Translations under genes and position numbers: made by a program
Assembly: GCA_910578115.1 (NCBI GenBank)
Contig: CAJTPO010000047.1
Location: 1-37,332 of the forward strand
Direction: 5' to 3'
Length of the DNA: 37,332 bases
DNA from: an uncultured Lachnospiraceae bacterium
GTDB taxonomy: Bacteria > Bacillota > Clostridia > Lachnospirales > Lachnospiraceae
Shown here: positions 34,204 to 37,332 of the stretch, piece by piece
How the letters are laid out: each line of letters begins with the position of its first letter
How positions within the stretch are numbered: the first letter of the stretch is position 1
The notes under the pieces: model-generated
Databases searched by the model: none
The model's input: only the letters and a program-made list of their open reading frames with translations
Told to the model about the DNA's origin: nothing

Positions 34204-34803
34204 ATGAAAAAATTATTAGCGATCATCCTGGCTGGGACCATGTTGTATGTTATGCCTGTCATGGCGGCAAACAGTCCGGATGCGTCTTCGGTGGCCGGCA
34301 ATGCCGGACAATCGAATCCTGCGGCACCGGTTTCGGCAGTCGAAGCGTCTGCTGTACCGGCTGAGGTGGCGGGAGCAGCGGCAGCGGAGGGCAAAACCGT
34401 CGGTGAGTATATGAACAATGCGGTCACAGAGATTCCGGGACTTGATAATGTTGTGCCGGTGGGGCAGGGCGGTCATGTTATCATCAACGGTGCGCCCAGC
34501 AATCAGGTATTTTCGGTGTTAAAGCCGACACTGGCAGATGTCCGTGCCGCGAAAACCTTTGCTGCGGCTCTGGGCGGCAAAGTGCTGAACGTTGTACAGG
34601 TTCAGGCATCCGTGCAGGGGTTTGAGACCGCAAGGGTGAATTTTTACTTGAAGGGCGTTACGGCCGGACAGAATATCAAAGTGTTCCAGGTTATTAACGG
34701 ACAGCTTCTGGAGCTTGAGGTGGCCGAGATCAGAGCGGATCATGTGGTAGTTGATATGACAGCTCTGGGAACATTGGCATTCATTGAAGCACCGAATAAG
34801 TAA
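34204..34803 (+). CDS. Secreted protein of unknown function
   Basis: A 199-residue exported protein. The signal peptide (KKLLAIILAGTMLYVMPVMA, cleavage after VMA near residue 21) is followed by an alanine-rich, low-complexity linker (about 22-70) and a compact C-terminal domain (about 80-199). No LPXTG or NPQTN sorting motif and no membrane anchor are seen, so it is released or held by binding. GGAGGG precedes the ATG at 34204. Placed after the dead sortase and before the priming transferase in the capsule operon, so it may assist polymer export or attachment (inference). Confidence 0.75.
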   Translation: MKKLLAIILAGTMLYVMPVMAANSPDASSVAGNAGQSNPAAPVSAVEASAVPAEVAGAAAAEGKTVGEYMNNAVTEIPGLDNVVPVGQGGHVIINGAPSNQVFSVLKPTLADVRAAKTFAAALGGKVLNVVQVQASVQGFETARVNFYLKGVTAGQNIKVFQVINGQLLELEVAEIRADHVVVDMTALGTLAFIEAPNK

Positions 34804-34891
34804 TAAACAGTTTCTATACGAGTGTGGAGTTGGACGTGCTGCCGCGTTAAGCGGCGGTACGTTTGACAGGTTGATTGAGAGGATAAAAGGA

Positions 34892-35602
34892 ATGCGGGAG
34901 AGCATTGTGACGGGCATGATCAAAAGACCGATGTTCAGGATAACGGAGACAGATAACTCCGGCAGACATAATATGCGTGAAGTATACCGGAAAAAGAGCA
35001 GGATCTATCTATCGGTCAAAAGAGTGATGGACGTAGTGCTGTCAACAGCGGCACTGTTCTTTCTTCTGCCCGTGTTTCTTATGACTGCCCTGGCGATCAA
35101 GTGTGAGGATCACGGGCCGGTACTTTTTGTGCAGCAGAGAGCCGGAAAAGACAGGAAGCCTTTTTATATGTATAAATTCCGCAGTATGTATGTAAATGCG
35201 GATGAGAAGCTAAAGGAAATGATGAAAGATAACGAGCAGACAGGCCATGCTTTTAAGATAAAGAATGATCCGAGGATCACCAGGACCGGCAAATGGATCA
35301 GGAGGTTTTCGATAGATGAGCTGCCGCAGCTGATCAATGTCATTAAGGGTGATATGAGTATCGTAGGCCCGAGACCGATCCTGACGTTTCAGATGGAGGC
35401 GTGCAGCCAATACGAGAGGCAGCGGCTTGTGGTGCGGCCGGGACTGACGTGTTACTGGCAGATCAGCGGCCGGGCGAATGTGACATGGGAAGAATGGGTG
35501 GAACTTGATCTGAATTATATAGAAGATATGAGTCTGTGGACGGATATTAAGATGATCGTGAAGACGGTTCCGGCGGTTTTGAGTGGGGATGGGGCGTATT
35601 AG
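34892..35602 (+). CDS. Undecaprenyl-phosphate sugar-1-phosphate transferase (priming enzyme)
   Basis: A 236-residue sugar transferase of the WbaP/CpsE C-terminal type. It has one N-terminal membrane helix (VMDVVLSTAALFFLLPVFLM), then the family motifs YKFRSMY, DPRITRTGKWIRRFSIDELP, GDMSIVGPRP and RPGLTCYWQISGR. It transfers a sugar phosphate to undecaprenyl phosphate, the first step of repeat-unit assembly. The start at 34892 has GAGAGG 9 bases upstream; the frame remains open to a TTG at 34784, overlapping the previous gene, but without a ribosome site. It lacks the long N-terminal multi-helix domain of full CpsE. Confidence 0.92.
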   Translation: MRESIVTGMIKRPMFRITETDNSGRHNMREVYRKKSRIYLSVKRVMDVVLSTAALFFLLPVFLMTALAIKCEDHGPVLFVQQRAGKDRKPFYMYKFRSMYVNADEKLKEMMKDNEQTGHAFKIKNDPRITRTGKWIRRFSIDELPQLINVIKGDMSIVGPRPILTFQMEACSQYERQRLVVRPGLTCYWQISGRANVTWEEWVELDLNYIEDMSLWTDIKMIVKTVPAVLSGDGAY

Positions 35603-35683
35603 TCTTTTTAAAAGAAGTCGGAAAACTGTATATTAGCGCTCAATGTGGATACGTCCTTATTGTGTAAAATGGAAAATATGAAT

Positions 35684-36589
35684 ATGAAAAATGAAATTGC
35701 GGCGGTTGTAGTTACTTACAATCGTAAAACTTTGTTGAGTGAGTGTTTGAACAGGATTTTGAATCAAGAAAATATATCATGTGATATTGTGCTTATTGAT
35801 AACGGTAGTACGGACGGAACGGAAGAGATGATTCAGACTCAATATCAAAGACCTGAGATAATCTATAGGAAAGTAAAGGTTAATCTTGGTGGGGCAGGCG
35901 GTTTTCAATATGGAGTTAAGTATGCAGTTATTCAGGGATATAAGTTTGTATGGATTATGGATGATGATACTATGCCTGAAAACAATGCATTGTTTGAATT
36001 AGTTAATGCTGGCCATGCCTTAGAAGATAACTGGGGATTTCTTTCAAGTGCAGTATATTGGATTGATGGGAAAGTCTGTATGGCAAACAGGCCCAAAGTT
36101 ACTTTGTTTTCACATGTATGTGCAGATCGGTGCAGGCAAGAAGTGGTGTCTGTAATTATGAGCTCTTTTGTTTCCATTTTAGTTAAAACGGATGTTATCA
36201 GAGAAGTTGGACTGCCTATTGGCGAATATTTTATATGGACAGATGATTATGAATTTTCCGGTCGTATTTCCCGAAATTATCCATGTTATATGATTAAAAG
36301 AAGTAAAGTGATTCATGCTATGGCAAATCATTCAAAAGCTGATATTGCCATTGATGATATACGAAGATTAGACAGATATTTCTGTTTATATAGAAATGAT
36401 GTTCATTGTTATAGAAATTATGGAGTAAAAGGATGGATTTATATTATTTTGAAAGATATATATGCTATATTTAATATTTTGAAGAATTCCAGGGATGGAA
36501 AGCGCGATAGACTTAAAACAATATTGAAAGGGTTTAAAGAAGGTGTTTGTTTTAATCCACAATTAGAAATGTTAGAGCGAATTTTTTGA
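35684..36589 (+). CDS. Family 2 glycosyltransferase (GlfT2-like)
   Basis: A glycosyltransferase of about 300 residues. GT-A fold features are VVVTYNRKTLL at the start, then DNGSTDGT, and the metal-binding WIMDDDTMP. The NLGGAGGF motif after DNGSTDGT is typical of galactofuranosyl- and rhamnosyl-transferases (GlfT2/GT2 group). It would add a sugar to the lipid-linked repeat unit. The start is uncertain: ATG 35684 suits the usual N-terminus, with GGAAAA upstream; ATG 35669 and GTG 35645 are in frame. The gene is markedly more AT-rich than the upstream capsule genes, as expected for exchangeable capsule-specific genes. Confidence 0.88.
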   Translation: MKNEIAAVVVTYNRKTLLSECLNRILNQENISCDIVLIDNGSTDGTEEMIQTQYQRPEIIYRKVKVNLGGAGGFQYGVKYAVIQGYKFVWIMDDDTMPENNALFELVNAGHALEDNWGFLSSAVYWIDGKVCMANRPKVTLFSHVCADRCRQEVVSVIMSSFVSILVKTDVIREVGLPIGEYFIWTDDYEFSGRISRNYPCYMIKRSKVIHAMANHSKADIAIDDIRRLDRYFCLYRNDVHCYRNYGVKGWIYIILKDIYAIFNILKNSRDGKRDRLKTILKGFKEGVCFNPQLEMLERIF

Positions 36590-36610
36590 GGTAAAGGATG
36601 GGAGGGTGCT

Positions 36611-37332
36611 GTGTGTGATGTAAGCGTGATTATTCCTGTGTATAATATAGAAAATGAAGTTTTAATTCAATGTGTTAAAAGTGTTGTTGAACAGAAAGCA
36701 GTTGATCTTGAGATTTTTATTATTGATGATGGTTCGAAAGCTGAATGTGCAGAATTATGTGATGAATTAAAAAAGTGGAATTTCAAGATAGAAGTAATTC
36801 ATCAAAGAAATCAAGGTGTTTCCGTGGCAAGAAATGAAGGAATCAAACGGGCGGATGGAAAGTGGATTGCTTTTGTGGATGCTGATGATTGGATAGATGT
36901 AGATATGTTGTCTGTAATGACTGCGTATGGTAATAAAATGGATGCGGATATAGTGATGTGTGATTGTTTTGTAAATTATAGCAGAAAACAGGTAGAAACA
37001 CATTTTTTTGATGTAAAGAAACAAAATCTGGAAGATTTTGATAAGGACAGAGTTTTATTAAATGTTTTGTCACCAAGAATATGTAATGATAAAGTTAATG
37101 TTATTGATATTGGAGTGCCATGGGCAAAAATATATCGCAATGATTTTATTCGAGAGAATAATCTTTTTTTTGATAAAACGCTGAGACGTATGCAGGATAA
37201 CATTTTTAATTTATATGCTTTTGAGTATGCCAGATCAATACACTATATTCATTTGCCATTATATCATTATAGAAAAAGTATTAATTCTGGTTTATATAAG
37301 TATAATTCTCAAATAGTAGAAATATATGATAC
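36611..37332 (+). CDS. Family 2 glycosyltransferase, truncated by window end
   Basis: An open frame running off the window (more than 240 residues seen). The GTG start has GGGAGG 5 bases upstream and begins CDVSVIIPVYNIENEV. It continues with IIDDGS and the DxD-type motif FVDADDW, a family 2 glycosyltransferase of the capsule type (EpsJ/WaaV-like). No stop occurs before 37332. AT-rich like its neighbour, and begins 21 bases after it. Substrate cannot be told from sequence. Confidence 0.88.
   Translation, partial: MCDVSVIIPVYNIENEVLIQCVKSVVEQKAVDLEIFIIDDGSKAECAELCDELKKWNFKIEVIHQRNQGVSVARNEGIKRADGKWIAFVDADDWIDVDMLSVMTAYGNKMDADIVMCDCFVNYSRKQVETHFFDVKKQNLEDFDKDRVLLNVLSPRICNDKVNVIDIGVPWAKIYRNDFIRENNLFFDKTLRRMQDNIFNLYAFEYARSIHYIHLPLYHYRKSINSGLYKYNSQIVEIYD

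Noticed and set aside
34784..34891. TTG start of the priming transferase at 34784
   Set aside because: No ribosome binding site and it overlaps the preceding gene; 34892 has GAGAGG and fits the family N-terminus.
1..37332. CRISPR arrays, tRNA or rRNA genes
   Set aside because: No regularly spaced repeats or tRNA/rRNA-like sequence was seen on reading either strand.

Overview
The window looks like a chromosomal segment of a gut-type Clostridia, most likely Lachnospiraceae. The clues are AGGAGG-type ribosome binding sites, YesM/YesN two-component plus LplB/YtcP-type sugar ABC genes, GTG-started large serine recombinases preceded by micro-ORFs, and a Gram-positive capsule operon (CpsB phosphatase, Wzz-like adaptor, BY-kinase, LCP). 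The genus cannot be fixed from the sequence alone. No tRNA, rRNA or CRISPR array was seen.

Region 1 (1-8098) is an AT-rich, tightly packed plus-strand operon: a coiled-coil protein, a small GTPase, a small glycine-rich protein with a Tyr-x-Asp repeat, a large dynamin-like GTPase, a radical SAM/SPASM enzyme, a B12-binding radical SAM enzyme with a PqqD-like tail, and a patatin-like lipase. A frameshifted relic of a NERD-domain/UvrD-type helicase follows. Several junctions overlap, so the products are probably made together. I know of no described system with this composition; a membrane-acting defence or stress system is the leading inference.

Region 2 (8122-13885) has a WYL regulator, a terminator, a palindrome, and a five-gene operon (YfjP-type GTPase with a glycine-zipper tail, two unknown proteins, two zinc-ribbon membrane proteins) ending at a hairpin terminator. 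Region 3 (13886-19240) is mobile or decaying DNA: a micro-ORF and large serine recombinase, scraps of PD-(D/E)XK (DUF1703-type) nuclease genes, and a minus-strand NitT/TauT-type ABC operon whose ATPase lost its 5' end and whose permease has an aberrant C-terminus.

Region 4 (19267-27316) is a carbohydrate-uptake locus: YesM-like sensor kinase, YesN-like AraC response regulator, lipoprotein binding protein, two permeases and an esterase, closed by a strong terminator. A 250-base spacer between binding protein and permeases folds into three hairpins. Region 5 (27437-29691) has a second micro-ORF/serine recombinase pair and a divergent XRE regulator. Region 6 (29793-37332) is a capsule/exopolysaccharide operon from a near-consensus promoter: CpsB, Wzz-like adaptor, an unusual BY-kinase/LCP fusion, a sortase-B-like protein lacking its catalytic residues, a secreted protein, the priming sugar transferase, and two AT-rich family 2 glycosyltransferases, the last cut by the window edge.

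The most interesting items are the dynamin/radical-SAM/patatin operon with its Tyr-x-Asp repeat protein, the kinase-LCP fusion with a possible internal start, the degenerate sortase, and the micro-ORF shared by the two serine recombinases.
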